Assembly: GCF_028745515.1 (NCBI RefSeq)
Contig: NZ_JAQZSG010000002.1
Location: 124,001 to 188,000, forward strand
DNA from: Paenibacillus thermotolerans
GTDB lineage: Bacteria > Bacillota > Bacilli > Paenibacillales > YIM-B00363
Direction: 5' to 3'
DNA length: 64,000 nucleotides
The stretch's first letter is position 1. Every line of letters starts with the position of its first letter. Below the pieces are notes generated by a model, which saw nothing but the letters and a program-made list of their open reading frames with translations, searched no databases and had not been told where the DNA came from. The position numbers were made by a program, and so were the translations under genes. Below, in pieces: positions 24,295-32,319 of this stretch.

Positions 24295-24482
24295 ATAAAC
24301 TGCTTATTGTCGTGCTTGCGCTGATCGGCGGCTTTATTGTCGGAGTCGTACTGTCGGAGCTCATCGCCGTCGTCGGCAAGCTGATGTTTGACCGCGCTGT
24401 AGGAATTAAATATTTGCCGGTATACACGGCCGTTCTATCCGCTGTTATCGTACCGATTCTCAGGCGGCGTCCCAGCTGCTGA
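24291..24482 (+). CDS. Small two-helix membrane protein (DUF5957-like)
   Basis: A 63-residue protein with two hydrophobic helices (residues 4-27 and 41-57) joined by FDRAVGIKYLPVY. The text resembles a conserved short family of Bacillales, which I recall as DUF5957. GGGAGG precedes the ATG, which overlaps the stop of the previous gene. Function is unknown; co-translation with the four-helix protein suggests that they act together. Confidence 0.6.
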   Translation: MNKLLIVVLALIGGFIVGVVLSELIAVVGKLMFDRAVGIKYLPVYTAVLSAVIVPILRRRPSC

Positions 24483-24556
24483 AATATCGATGCGATCGCT
24501 CACCCATGGAAGACTCCCTCAATACACTGTATTAAAACGGTGCGGGAGGAACGACT

Positions 24557-24838
24557 ATGGCGGGGTGCGGCGTATGGAATTACAGAAGCGTTACCGAGAA
24601 CGTGTTCAAAGCATTGAGATCGCAAGCTTCAAAGGAAGGGTACAAAATACCGAATGCTCCTGCCGGAGAGTTTGTCATTCAAGCCGCCGGCATGAGCATT
24701 CCGTTCAAGTATTCATGGAACAAAGGCGGCGGTATGCTGCAGCTGCAGTGCACCAGGAAGCCGTTATTGATCAGCTGCGACATGGTGAAAAGCTTTGCGG
24801 ATAAAATTATACGCCAAGCCGGCGGAACGCCGGTGTAG
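24557..24838 (+). CDS. Small hypothetical protein
   Basis: A 93-residue soluble protein not recognised. The ATG at 24557 follows GGGAGG at a good distance and a strong terminator follows the stop, both of which support it as a real gene. It has four Cys residues, no clear zinc spacing, and an even mix of charged and polar residues. The inverted pair TCCCTCAATACACTG before it was not resolved further. It stands between small membrane-protein genes and the CotF-type coat genes. Confidence 0.55.
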   Translation: MAGCGVWNYRSVTENVFKALRSQASKEGYKIPNAPAGEFVIQAAGMSIPFKYSWNKGGGMLQLQCTRKPLLISCDMVKSFADKIIRQAGGTPV

Positions 24839-24853
24839 CGAATGCGGCCAAGC

Positions 24854-24892
24854 AAGACGCCGGCCTATTAAGGGGCCGGCGTCTTTTAAAAT
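24854..24892 (+). terminator. Intrinsic terminator
   Basis: AAGACGCCGGCC pairs with GGCCGGCGTCTT across a short loop, followed by TTAAAAT. It could also end the convergent coat gene. Confidence 0.85.
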
Positions 24893-24899
24893 AACGGCA

Positions 24900-25292
24900 T
24901 TATTGCGTCATGGAGTCCGGGTATGGGAATTGGGACGAATAGCCGCTGAATTGCCCGTATGCTTGGTCCAGCTTCTGCTGCTGTTCCGCCTCCAGCTTAT
25001 AGTGGCCTTTGCGGAACATTAATTCGAACATTTCGTACTGGCATTGATGGGTCTCGTTCAGCACGGTCATAATGTCCTGATGAAGGCTCCGGTGGCTTGC
25101 TTCCCGCGCGGATACGTTGAAGCTGTCGGTCAAATATTTTTCCAAGGCGAGTATATCGTTGACGCGGTCGCGGTCGTTCAGCTCCGGCCCTTTTACCTTA
25201 GGCTCGTAGGGAGGCTTCGGGTTTTTAATGACGTTCGAGCTTTGGTTTTGACTTTGACTTTGACTTTGGTTTTGCGTTTGCATTTGGTTCAT
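24900..25292 (-). CDS. CotF-like spore coat protein
   Basis: A 130-residue protein. The first 25 residues are Gln/Ser repeats (QNQSQSQSQNQSS), then a helical domain GPELNDRDRVNDILALEKYLTDSFNVSAREASHRSLHQDIMTVLNETHQCQYEMFELMFRKG typical of the CotF/coat F family: two helices with acidic and His residues that form a ferritin-like bundle. AAAGGAGG lies before the ATG. It is the second gene of a two-gene unit with another CotF-like protein, so both are expected to be made in the mother cell during sporulation. Confidence 0.85.
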   Translation of the reverse strand: MNQMQTQNQSQSQSQNQSSNVIKNPKPPYEPKVKGPELNDRDRVNDILALEKYLTDSFNVSAREASHRSLHQDIMTVLNETHQCQYEMFELMFRKGHYKLEAEQQQKLDQAYGQFSGYSSQFPYPDSMTQ

Positions 25293-25309
25293 GTCCTATC
25301 GTTCCTCCT

Positions 25310-25594
25310 TTACTGTTGCAGCTGCCGGATGCTCTCCATCCCCGCGTTATTGTCGGTTTGCAGATGCTTCAGCAGCAGCTCGTAGTGGCGCTGATGCATT
25401 CGGCCGGCCCGGTCGATCGCTTGTTTAATGTCGGGGTCGGAGCACTCCTCGGCAAAGTGCCGGCATTTTTTCATCGCGAGTAACTCCCATGACAACTGAT
25501 CCTTCAAATACATGCTGTCCTTCGTCGTGACAACCTGAGGCGGCTGTCCGATTACAGGCTGCTGCTGTTGTTGGCTTGCATTTTGCTGCTGCAT
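25310..25594 (-). CDS. CotF-like spore coat protein
   Basis: A 94-residue CotF-type protein beginning with a Gln-rich stretch and continuing VVTTKDSMYLKDQLSWELLAMKKCRHFAEECSDPDIKQAIDRAGRMHQRHYELLLKHL, the second-helix pattern of coat F proteins. I chose the ATG at 25594, preceded by AAAGGCAGGG; the frame is open back to 25675. It precedes the other CotF-like gene with 17 bases between them. A mother-cell promoter is expected in front but I could not identify one with confidence. Confidence 0.8.
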   Translation of the reverse strand: MQQQNASQQQQQPVIGQPPQVVTTKDSMYLKDQLSWELLAMKKCRHFAEECSDPDIKQAIDRAGRMHQRHYELLLKHLQTDNNAGMESIRQLQQ

Positions 25595-25771
25595 GCGCGG
25601 TCCCTGCCTTTCGGTGTATTCGCTTGCGTCGTAGTAACATTCATTAACATGCCTTGCGGTTGAAAAAATATCCATCCCGCTGTTTCTCTATGGCAATTCG
25701 AGCCTTTTTTCGCTATTGTCGTACATATACTGTTCATGTCATCAACCGAAACCGAAGGAGCTGATCGGGTC

Positions 25772-26344
25772 ATGACGATTGAAATTCGGCAGCTTAGAGA
25801 GACGGAATTCGAAGCGGCGCGCGCGTTTCAGTGCGAATATTTGGACCATGAGACCGAGGCGCAATTTGCTGAGCGGGTAAGAGCGTATCCCGACTTGTAT
25901 GCTGCGGCTTTTCGGGATGGCGAGCTGCTCGGCGTTTGCTACGGGCAGCCGAGGACCGGCGCCGAAGCAACGTTGCAAGGAATCGCAGTATCGCTCGATC
26001 CGAGCAAGAATGCCGCAAGAAGAGGCATCGGTTCGTCGCTGGTGCGAGCGTTCGAGAAAGCTTCGGCGGCAAGAGGATATTCCAAAATCAGTCTCGGATC
26101 GGCGGATGATATAAAGGTGGAGCATTTTTATTTGAAAAACGGGTTTCGGCCGATTGAGCTGGCGGCGTTCGGACCGAACCATGAGCAATACGAGCGCACG
26201 CCCGTCGGCGATTACGAAGCGGGCAAGATGCTGCGTGAGAAGCTTCGCCTTACATACGACGCTGCAAATATTATCTTCATATTTGAAAAAGAGGTTAGCA
26301 ATGAACCGAAATACATTGACTGGAAAAATAAGTTTCATTTATAA
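25772..26344 (+). CDS. GNAT family N-acetyltransferase
   Basis: A 190-residue acetyltransferase. The acetyl-CoA binding motif of the fold is seen as RRGIGSSLVRAFEKASAARGY near residues 80-100, and the C-terminal FYLKNGFRPIEL near 118-129 closes the fold. AAGGAG lies about a dozen bases before the ATG at 25772, with an alternative ATG at 25736 lacking a site. The substrate is unknown. It stands just before the c-di-AMP riboswitch and KamA gene. An acetyltransferase next to an aminomutase could suggest the N-acetyl-beta-lysine pathway, but this protein is shorter than the AblB enzymes and outside the riboswitch unit. Confidence 0.78.
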   Translation: MTIEIRQLRETEFEAARAFQCEYLDHETEAQFAERVRAYPDLYAAAFRDGELLGVCYGQPRTGAEATLQGIAVSLDPSKNAARRGIGSSLVRAFEKASAARGYSKISLGSADDIKVEHFYLKNGFRPIELAAFGPNHEQYERTPVGDYEAGKMLREKLRLTYDAANIIFIFEKEVSNEPKYIDWKNKFHL

Positions 26345-26350
26345 TGAACG

Positions 26351-26490
26351 TACGCTTAATTTCCGATTTACGCAATCGGAAAGCGGGGGAACCAAACTTA
26401 GGGGCGAATCGATCGGATTCATGAGACGTAGGGAACCATCTTTCCCGAGCCCGACAGCTAACCTCGTCAGCGGTAGATGGGTCAAATTTA
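26351..26490 (+). promoter_or_regulatory. Cyclic di-AMP riboswitch (ydaO/yuaA type)
   Basis: Conserved pieces occur in order: AAGCGGGGGAACCAAACTTA, GGGGCGAATCG, GTAGGGAACC, TTTCCCGAGCCCGACAGCTA, ACCTCGTCAGCGGTA and GGGTC. This is the ydaO/yuaA RNA that binds cyclic di-AMP and generally shuts off genes for potassium and osmolyte handling when c-di-AMP is high. Two terminators follow, then the KamA-family gene. Confidence 0.93.
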
Positions 26491-26512
26491 TTTTTCCGTT
26501 TGCGGAAGCCAG

Positions 26513-26540
26513 AGACCCTTATTCGGGTCTTTCTTTTTTT
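26513..26540 (+). terminator. Riboswitch terminator 1
   Basis: AGACCC pairs with GGGTCT across a six-base loop and runs into TTCTTTTTTT. It is the likely expression platform of the c-di-AMP riboswitch. Confidence 0.85.
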
Positions 26541-26593
26541 GGCCCTGTTTTAGCGGCGCGACGAATCGCACCGCTTATTCGGGGCCTTTTTTT
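26541..26593 (+). terminator. Riboswitch terminator 2
   Basis: GGCCC and GGGGCC close a longer hairpin with an inner AGCGG/CCGCT stem, followed by seven T. It directly follows the first terminator, giving a double stop before the coding sequence. Confidence 0.7.
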
Positions 26594-26627
26594 ATGGCCT
26601 ACAATATTCATAATGGGAGGTATGCAA

Positions 26628-27791
26628 ATGCCGCAGCCGAAGTACATCACCGATATTGAGAAGCTGGAGTGGATACCGGAAATCGAGAGGAAACGGCTCA
26701 AGCAAATCACCGAGAAATTCGTCTTTCGAGTTAACGATTATTACTTGAAGCTGATAGATTGGAGCGATCCGAACGATCCGATCCGCAAGCTCGTCATCCC
26801 GAACGAGGGAGAGCTGCTGGAATACGGAAGGTGGGACGCCTCCGACGAAGACACCAATTACGTCGTGCCGGGGTGCCAGCACAAATATGAATCGACGGCT
26901 TTGCTGATCGTCTCGGAGGTGTGCGGCTCGTATTGCCGGTATTGCTTCCGGAAGCGTCTGTTCCGCAACGACGTGAAGGAAGCGCTGTACGATGTGGAGC
27001 CGGGACTTACTTATATTGCCAAGCATCCGGAAATCAACAATGTGCTGCTGACCGGAGGAGACAGCCTCATTCTGGCAACGAGAAGGCTTCGCTCGATACT
27101 GGAGCAGCTTCGTAAGATGGATCACGTGAAAATTATCCGCCTCGGTTCCAAAATGCCCGTTTTCAACCCCATGCGTATCTACGAAGACGAAGAGCTGCTA
27201 AATACGATCCGCGAATTTTCCTCCGTCGACCAACGAATTTATGTGATGGCCCATATCAATCATCCGCGGGAAATTACGCCCGAAGCGAAGAAAGGCTTTC
27301 AAGCGCTTCATGATGCGGGAGCGATCGTCGTCAATCAGACGCCGGTGCTCCGAGGCATCAACGACGATCCGGCCGTGCTTGGGGAACTGCTCGACAAGCT
27401 GTCATGGGCCGGCGTAACCCCGTATTATTTCTTCATTAACCGTCCTGTTGCGGGCAATAAAGATTTCGTGCTGCCGCTTGAGCGCGCCTACCGAATCGTG
27501 GAAGAGGCGAAAGCGAGAACGTCGGGCCTCGGCAAAAGAGTTCGCCTCTCGATGAGCCACACGTCGGGAAAAATCGAGATTTTGGCGATCGAGAACGGCA
27601 AGGCTTATTTGAAATATCATCAATCGAGGGACGGGCATTACGGCCAATTTATGGTGCTCGATTGTCCGGAGGACGCCGCATGGTTCGACGATTTGCCGGG
27701 GAACGAGAAATATTGGGTGAAGCCGAAGAAGAAGACGAACGCGGTCGTCTCCGTCAACGAGCTTCCGGATGTGCCGGCGTCTCGTTCTTAA
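26628..27791 (+). CDS. KamA-family radical SAM protein (aminomutase-like)
   Basis: A 387-residue radical SAM enzyme related to lysine 2,3-aminomutase. The cluster motif CGSYCRYC places Cys at residues 99, 103 and 106, and LLTGGDSL follows as the SAM-binding strand. In true aminomutases a DAPGGGGK motif holds the PLP lysine and a substrate-binding Asp; here the same place reads SMSHTSGKIEIL, keeping the Lys (315) but losing the Gly run and the Asp. The substrate may therefore not be lysine. The ATG at 26628 follows GGGAGG. It is the first gene behind the c-di-AMP riboswitch and shares the transcript with a BCCT transporter. Confidence 0.85.
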   Translation: MPQPKYITDIEKLEWIPEIERKRLKQITEKFVFRVNDYYLKLIDWSDPNDPIRKLVIPNEGELLEYGRWDASDEDTNYVVPGCQHKYESTALLIVSEVCGSYCRYCFRKRLFRNDVKEALYDVEPGLTYIAKHPEINNVLLTGGDSLILATRRLRSILEQLRKMDHVKIIRLGSKMPVFNPMRIYEDEELLNTIREFSSVDQRIYVMAHINHPREITPEAKKGFQALHDAGAIVVNQTPVLRGINDDPAVLGELLDKLSWAGVTPYYFFINRPVAGNKDFVLPLERAYRIVEEAKARTSGLGKRVRLSMSHTSGKIEILAIENGKAYLKYHQSRDGHYGQFMVLDCPEDAAWFDDLPGNEKYWVKPKKKTNAVVSVNELPDVPASRS

Positions 27792-27852
27792 TTATTTGAT
27801 GTATGGAAAATTGGCGCCGCTGACACTATAAGGTAAGGAGTGTGAGCGGCGA

Positions 27853-29406
27853 ATGAAACGCGTTACGAAAGTATTTTGGATTTCCATCGTTTTGACCTTG
27901 CTATTCGTGCTTTGGGGCGCGGTGTTCCCCGATAACTTATCCGAAACCATGACCTACCTCCAGGCGTTTTTTCTCGTGAAGTTCGGTTGGTTTTATCAGC
28001 TGTGTGCGACTTTTTTCCTTGTGTTTGCCCTGTTTCTCGTGTTTAGCAAGTACGGGAAAATCAAACTGGGCAAGGAGGAGGACCGGCCGGAATTTAACCG
28101 GCCGACATGGTTTGCGATGCTGTTCAGCGCCGGCATGGGGATCGGGCTTGTCTTTTTCGGCGTGTCCGAGCCGATTTCGCATTTCGCGGCCCCCCCTCTC
28201 GGAACCGGGCATACGGATGAATCCGCCAAGCTGGCCTTAAGGTATACGTACCTTCATTGGGGACTGCACGCATGGGCGATTTACGCGACCATCGCGTTAG
28301 CGCTCGCTTATTTTAAGTTTCGCAAGGGCTATCCCGGTCTGATGAGCGCTGCGCTGTATCCGCTGTTCGGAGAACAAAGGATGAACCGAACGGCGGGCAC
28401 CGTGATCGATACGATCGCCGTGTTCGCCACGTTATTCGGCGTAGCGGCTTCCCTGGGGCTCGGTGCGGCCCAAATCAACGGGGGTCTAAGCTACGTGTCG
28501 GCTATTCCCAACAATTTTATCGTTCAGCTGATCATCATTGCGGTAGTGACGGTGCTGTTTCTGCTTTCCGCAGGAACCGGATTGGATCGAGGAATCAAAT
28601 ATCTCAGCAACGCCAATATGGTTTTGGCGGTCATTCTCTTATTCTTCGTTCTATTTATCGGACCGACCGTGTTTTTGCTGAATTTGTTTATCACGACGTT
28701 AGGAGAATACGCGCAAAATTTGCCGAGCATGGGTCTTCGCCTTGCGCCGTTCAATCCGGAAAGAGCGGCTTGGCTGCAAAACTGGACAATTTTTTACTGG
28801 GCTTGGTGGATCGCGTGGGCGCCGTTTGTCGGCACGTTCATTGCAAGGGTTTCGAAGGGGAGAACCGTCAGGGAATTCGTCATTGCGGTAACCCTCATTC
28901 CGACGTTCGTCTGCGCGTTTTGGTTCGCTGTGTTCGGAGGAACCGCCATTAACATGGAGTATAACCGCGGCGTTGTCATTTCGGATAAAAGCTTGGAGAC
29001 GGCGTTGTTTTTCGTGTACGAGCACATGCCGCTCACGTTGGGGCTGATCGTCGTGACGCTGCTGCTGATCGCCTCCTTCTTCGTGACATCGGCCGATTCG
29101 GCAGTCTTCGTCTTAGGCATGCAGACGACGGGAGGAAGCTTGAACCCGCCTAACATCGTGAAAATCGTCTGGGGCTTGCTGCTTTCGGCTTCGGCGGTCA
29201 TTCTAATGCTGTCCGGAGGACTCGAAGCGATGCAGACGGCGATTATCGTTAGCGCCTTCCCGCTGGCGTTCGTGCTCATTATGATGGCGGTATCGATGCT
29301 GAAGGCGTTCAGCCGGGAGTCGCGGCCGCCGCGGCGGTCAGGCCCGGGGGGAGAGACGGAAGCGGCTGAGTCGTCCGCTCCAAACTTACGCAAGAAAGCC
29401 CGGTAA
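27853..29406 (+). CDS. opuD: BCCT family glycine betaine transporter (OpuD-like)
   Basis: A 517-residue sodium-coupled transporter with about twelve helices. GMGIGLVFFGVSEP near residues 95-108 is the substrate-site glycine stretch, where GMGIG favours betaine, and FYWAWWIAWAPFVGTFIARVSKGRT near 315-339 is the BCCT signature with its Trp cluster. The C-terminal tail is charged (FSRESRPPRRSGPGGE). It starts 61 bases after the KamA gene with no terminator between, so both depend on the c-di-AMP riboswitch. It imports compatible solutes when turgor falls. Confidence 0.9.
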   Translation: MKRVTKVFWISIVLTLLFVLWGAVFPDNLSETMTYLQAFFLVKFGWFYQLCATFFLVFALFLVFSKYGKIKLGKEEDRPEFNRPTWFAMLFSAGMGIGLVFFGVSEPISHFAAPPLGTGHTDESAKLALRYTYLHWGLHAWAIYATIALALAYFKFRKGYPGLMSAALYPLFGEQRMNRTAGTVIDTIAVFATLFGVAASLGLGAAQINGGLSYVSAIPNNFIVQLIIIAVVTVLFLLSAGTGLDRGIKYLSNANMVLAVILLFFVLFIGPTVFLLNLFITTLGEYAQNLPSMGLRLAPFNPERAAWLQNWTIFYWAWWIAWAPFVGTFIARVSKGRTVREFVIAVTLIPTFVCAFWFAVFGGTAINMEYNRGVVISDKSLETALFFVYEHMPLTLGLIVVTLLLIASFFVTSADSAVFVLGMQTTGGSLNPPNIVKIVWGLLLSASAVILMLSGGLEAMQTAIIVSAFPLAFVLIMMAVSMLKAFSRESRPPRRSGPGGETEAAESSAPNLRKKAR

Positions 29407-29407
29407 A

Positions 29408-29453
29408 AACAAAAAGGCAGCCTTCCTTTAAAACGGAGGACTGCCTTTTTACG
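29408..29453. terminator. Bidirectional terminator
   Basis: AAAAAGGCAG pairs with CTGCCTTTTT around an inner TCCTTT/AACGGAGGA stem. A/T runs on both sides suit the convergent opuD and gbsR-type genes. Confidence 0.85.
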
Positions 29454-29456
29454 GCT

Positions 29457-30020
29457 TTACGTCTCTTTCGGTACAAGCTTGTATATTTCGCCCGTTTCGA
29501 AGGAATCGATCAACCGCTCGACCCACACATAATACTTCAGCGCTTCCTGCATCTTCTGCTCATCCCGGTCGATCAGCGCCAGCAGCGCCGTATCCTCGGC
29601 ATCCTGGGCCGATTGCCTCAGTTTTCCGAGCTCCACTAGCGCCTTGTTGATGACTTGAACGTTCATTTCGACGGATTTCCGCCAGCGAATAGAGAAATAA
29701 TCGACGAACGTCTGATGCCAATCCCTCTCCACGTCGAACAGGTCTTTACGCGATCCCTTCCCCCATACCTTGTGCACCATCTTCAAATCGGTCAATGTGC
29801 GCATACCCGTGCTCATGCTCGTTTTGCTCATGCCCATCACATCGCCCATGTCATCCAAGGTGACCGGCTCGTTGCTGAAGTACATATGCCCGTACATATG
29901 GCCAATGGACATTGTAATGCCGTACAAGTCCATATTGTTTCCGATTGTTTCAATGACACGCTGCCTTACCGCTTGAATTCTCTTTGCATGCTCTTCCGAT
30001 ATTCCCTTAAATTCGTTCAT
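29457..30020 (-). CDS. GbsR/OpcR-type transcriptional regulator
   Basis: A 187-residue winged-helix protein. IETIGNNMDLYGITMSIGHMYGHMYFSNEPVTLDDMGDVMGMSKTSMSTGMRTLTDLKMVHKVWGKGSRKDLF is the GbsR-family DNA-binding domain, with the glycine/choline-sensing helix pattern of that family. It stands between opuD and the divergent opuA operon. In Bacillus, GbsR-type proteins repress choline or betaine uptake genes, so this one probably controls opuA and itself from the shared 258-bp region, where a GTAAAG/CTTTAC dyad lies at 30156. Which osmolyte it senses is not visible. Confidence 0.85.
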   Translation of the reverse strand: MNEFKGISEEHAKRIQAVRQRVIETIGNNMDLYGITMSIGHMYGHMYFSNEPVTLDDMGDVMGMSKTSMSTGMRTLTDLKMVHKVWGKGSRKDLFDVERDWHQTFVDYFSIRWRKSVEMNVQVINKALVELGKLRQSAQDAEDTALLALIDRDEQKMQEALKYYVWVERLIDSFETGEIYKLVPKET

Positions 30021-30155
30021 TGCGTTCCTCCTCCTGCGGGAGACTGCACGGTAGCGTGACAGTAATACGAATATTGTAGGGAATGGAGTCGTCCGTGTAA
30101 AGCTGTGAAAAGGAAGGAATCGGGAGTATGACGGAGTATACAGTATGTATTGTAC

Positions 30156-30173
30156 GTAAAGTTTTTACTTTAC
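30156..30173. promoter_or_regulatory. Candidate GbsR-type operator
   Basis: GTAAAG, six bases, CTTTAC forms a dyad in the divergent promoter region of the GbsR-type gene and opuAA. No other perfect dyad of this size was found there. Assignment to the regulator is by position only. Confidence 0.5.
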
Positions 30174-30278
30174 AAACTATACGGCCCCATACCCGTTTTG
30201 ACCCATCGGAACGTATTTCTATAGACTTAAAACAACACGCCACGGGAAAAAACGCCACTTTTAGAAAGGGGGGGAAGT

Positions 30279-31502
30279 ATGCCGATTATAGAGGTTAAGC
30301 AAGTTACAAAAATATTCGGCAGCGACCCGAAACGAGCGATTCCGTTATTGCAGCAAGGATGGACGAAGGATCGAATCCTGAAGGAAACGCACCAGACGGT
30401 AGGGGTCAACCGTGTCAGCTTCGCGATCGAGCCCGGCGAAATTTTCGTCATTATGGGTTTGTCGGGCAGCGGCAAGTCGACGCTGGTGCGGCTGCTGAAC
30501 CGGTTGATCGAGCCGACGGACGGGCAGGTGCTCATAGGCGGCAAGGACATCGTAAAGGCTGACGCGGAGGAGCTGCGCTCCATCCGGCGGAAGCAAATCA
30601 GCATGGTGTTTCAAAAATTCGCCCTGTTCCCTCACCGTACGGTACTGGAGAACGTGGAGTACGGGCTCGAGGTGCAAGGCGTCCCTAAGAAGCTTAGACG
30701 CGAAAAGTCGCTGCAAGCGCTTGAACTCGTCGGGCTCGCAGGCTGGGAGAGCAAGCGCCCTGATCAGCTCAGCGGGGGAATGCAGCAGCGTGTCGGACTT
30801 GCCCGCGCGCTGGCGAACGATCCGGACGTGCTGCTCATGGACGAAGCGTTCAGCGCGCTCGACCCGCTCATCCGCAAGGATATGCAGGATGAGCTGCTGC
30901 AGCTGCAAACGAAGATGAAGAAGACGATCGTGTTCATTACGCACGATTTGAACGAAGCGCTTCGCATCGGCGACCGCATCGCGCTCATGAAGGACGGCGC
31001 CGTCGTCCAAATCGGCACGCCGGAGCAAATCTTGACAAGCCCTGCGAACGACTATGTGGAGAGATTCGTGGAGGATGTCGACCTGTCCAAGGTGTTGACC
31101 GCCTCGCACGTCATGCGCAGACCGGAGACGATTACCCCGGATCGCGGACCGCGGGTTGCGCTGCAGCTCATGAAGGACCAAGGGATATCGAATCTGTACG
31201 TCGTCAATGCGAACCGTACGCTGCTCGGGGCGATTACCGCCGAGGACGCGTCGGCTGCGGTCAAGGAAGGCAAGACGCTTCAGGACATTATCATAACGGA
31301 CGTGCCGAGAGTATCGCCCGACACGCTGCTGAACGACTTGTTTCAACCGGTCGGGGAGGCACGCGTTCCGGTCGCCGTAATCGACAATAACGACCGGCTG
31401 CTCGGGATCATCATTAAAGGCGCGGTGCTCGCCGCGCTGGCAGGGAATCAGAATGTGGAAGGACGGTGGTCGAATGGCGGGTATTCCGAGACTTCCGCTT
31501 AA
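30279..31502 (+). CDS. opuAA: Glycine betaine ABC transporter ATPase
   Basis: A 407-residue ATPase of the OpuA/ProV type. Walker A is GLSGSGKST near residues 60-68, the signature LSGGMQQR near 166, Walker B VLLMDEAFSALDP, and the switch His in FITHDLNEA. Two CBS domains fill residues 280-400 and act as sensors of ionic strength and, in related proteins, of cyclic di-AMP. The long N-terminus before Walker A is usual. It overlaps opuAB by 29 bases and is divergent from the GbsR-type gene. Confidence 0.94.
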   Translation: MPIIEVKQVTKIFGSDPKRAIPLLQQGWTKDRILKETHQTVGVNRVSFAIEPGEIFVIMGLSGSGKSTLVRLLNRLIEPTDGQVLIGGKDIVKADAEELRSIRRKQISMVFQKFALFPHRTVLENVEYGLEVQGVPKKLRREKSLQALELVGLAGWESKRPDQLSGGMQQRVGLARALANDPDVLLMDEAFSALDPLIRKDMQDELLQLQTKMKKTIVFITHDLNEALRIGDRIALMKDGAVVQIGTPEQILTSPANDYVERFVEDVDLSKVLTASHVMRRPETITPDRGPRVALQLMKDQGISNLYVVNANRTLLGAITAEDASAAVKEGKTLQDIIITDVPRVSPDTLLNDLFQPVGEARVPVAVIDNNDRLLGIIIKGAVLAALAGNQNVEGRWSNGGYSETSA

Positions 31503-32319
31503 GGATTGGATCGAGTCGCTGGAGTCGTGGCTGGAGAATCATTTTCAACCGTTGTTTGATGTGATTCGAACGATCATCGGCTCGATCGTAGGGACTTTTG
31601 AATTTGTATTTGACGTCGTTCCGGCGCCGGTGCTGATTATTATGTTTACGATTGTCGCTTACTTGCTCGGCCGCTGGAAGCTTGCTTTATTTACGCTGGT
31701 CGGATTTTTACTGATTTGGAACCTGCAGTTGTGGGATCCGACGATGCAAACGCTTTCGCTGGTGCTTACCTCCGCACTCATTTCGATCATGATCGGCGTG
31801 CCCGTCGGCATTTGGTGCGCACAAAGCAATGCGGTGCAGAGCGTTGTGACCCCGGTGCTCGATTTTATGCAGACGATGCCCGCCTTCGTATATCTCATTC
31901 CGGCGGTGTCGTTCTTCTCGCTCGGGGTCGTGCCCGGCGTCATCGCCTCGGTGATCTTTGCGATTCCGCCGACGATCCGCCTGACGAACCTCGGCATCCG
32001 CCAGGTTCCGAAAGACTTGGCGGAGGCGGCGGACGCCTTCGGCTCCACTTCGTCGCAAAAGCTGTTTAAGCTGCAGCTGCCGCTTGCGGTGCCGACAATT
32101 ATGGCCGGCGTCAATCAAACGATCATGCTGTCGCTTTCGATGGTCGTCATCGCGTCCATGATCGGCGCGCAGGGCGTAGGCTCCAAAGTGTATCAGGCGA
32201 TTACACAGGTAAAAACCGGTGTCGGGTTTGAGGCCGGTTTGGCGGTCGTCATTTTGGCGATTGTGCTGGACCGTTTTACTCATAATTTCATTAAAAAGGG
32301 GAGAGGTACAAATGCTTAA
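31474..32319 (+). CDS. opuAB: Glycine betaine ABC transporter permease
   Basis: A 281-residue permease. An N-terminal amphipathic part (LKDWIESLESWLENHF) precedes about seven membrane helices, and the cytoplasmic EAA loop reads EAADAFGSTSSQKLFKLQLPLAVP near residues 180-210, where it docks on the ATPase. I used the ATG at 31474, with GGAAGGACGGTGG before it, inside the end of opuAA. It overlaps opuAC by eight bases. Confidence 0.93.
   Translation: MAGIPRLPLKDWIESLESWLENHFQPLFDVIRTIIGSIVGTFEFVFDVVPAPVLIIMFTIVAYLLGRWKLALFTLVGFLLIWNLQLWDPTMQTLSLVLTSALISIMIGVPVGIWCAQSNAVQSVVTPVLDFMQTMPAFVYLIPAVSFFSLGVVPGVIASVIFAIPPTIRLTNLGIRQVPKDLAEAADAFGSTSSQKLFKLQLPLAVPTIMAGVNQTIMLSLSMVVIASMIGAQGVGSKVYQAITQVKTGVGFEAGLAVVILAIVLDRFTHNFIKKGRGTNA

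Noticed and set aside
25772-26344. AblB beta-lysine acetyltransferase paired with KamA as AblA
   Set aside because: The GNAT is shorter than AblB enzymes, lies before the riboswitch with its own start, and the KamA lacks the lysine-site Asp. The pathway is possible but not supported.
26154-26627. Long upstream extension of the KamA frame through the c-di-AMP riboswitch
   Set aside because: The frame happens to be open through the aptamer and both terminators, but GGGAGG before 26628 and family length show the start there.
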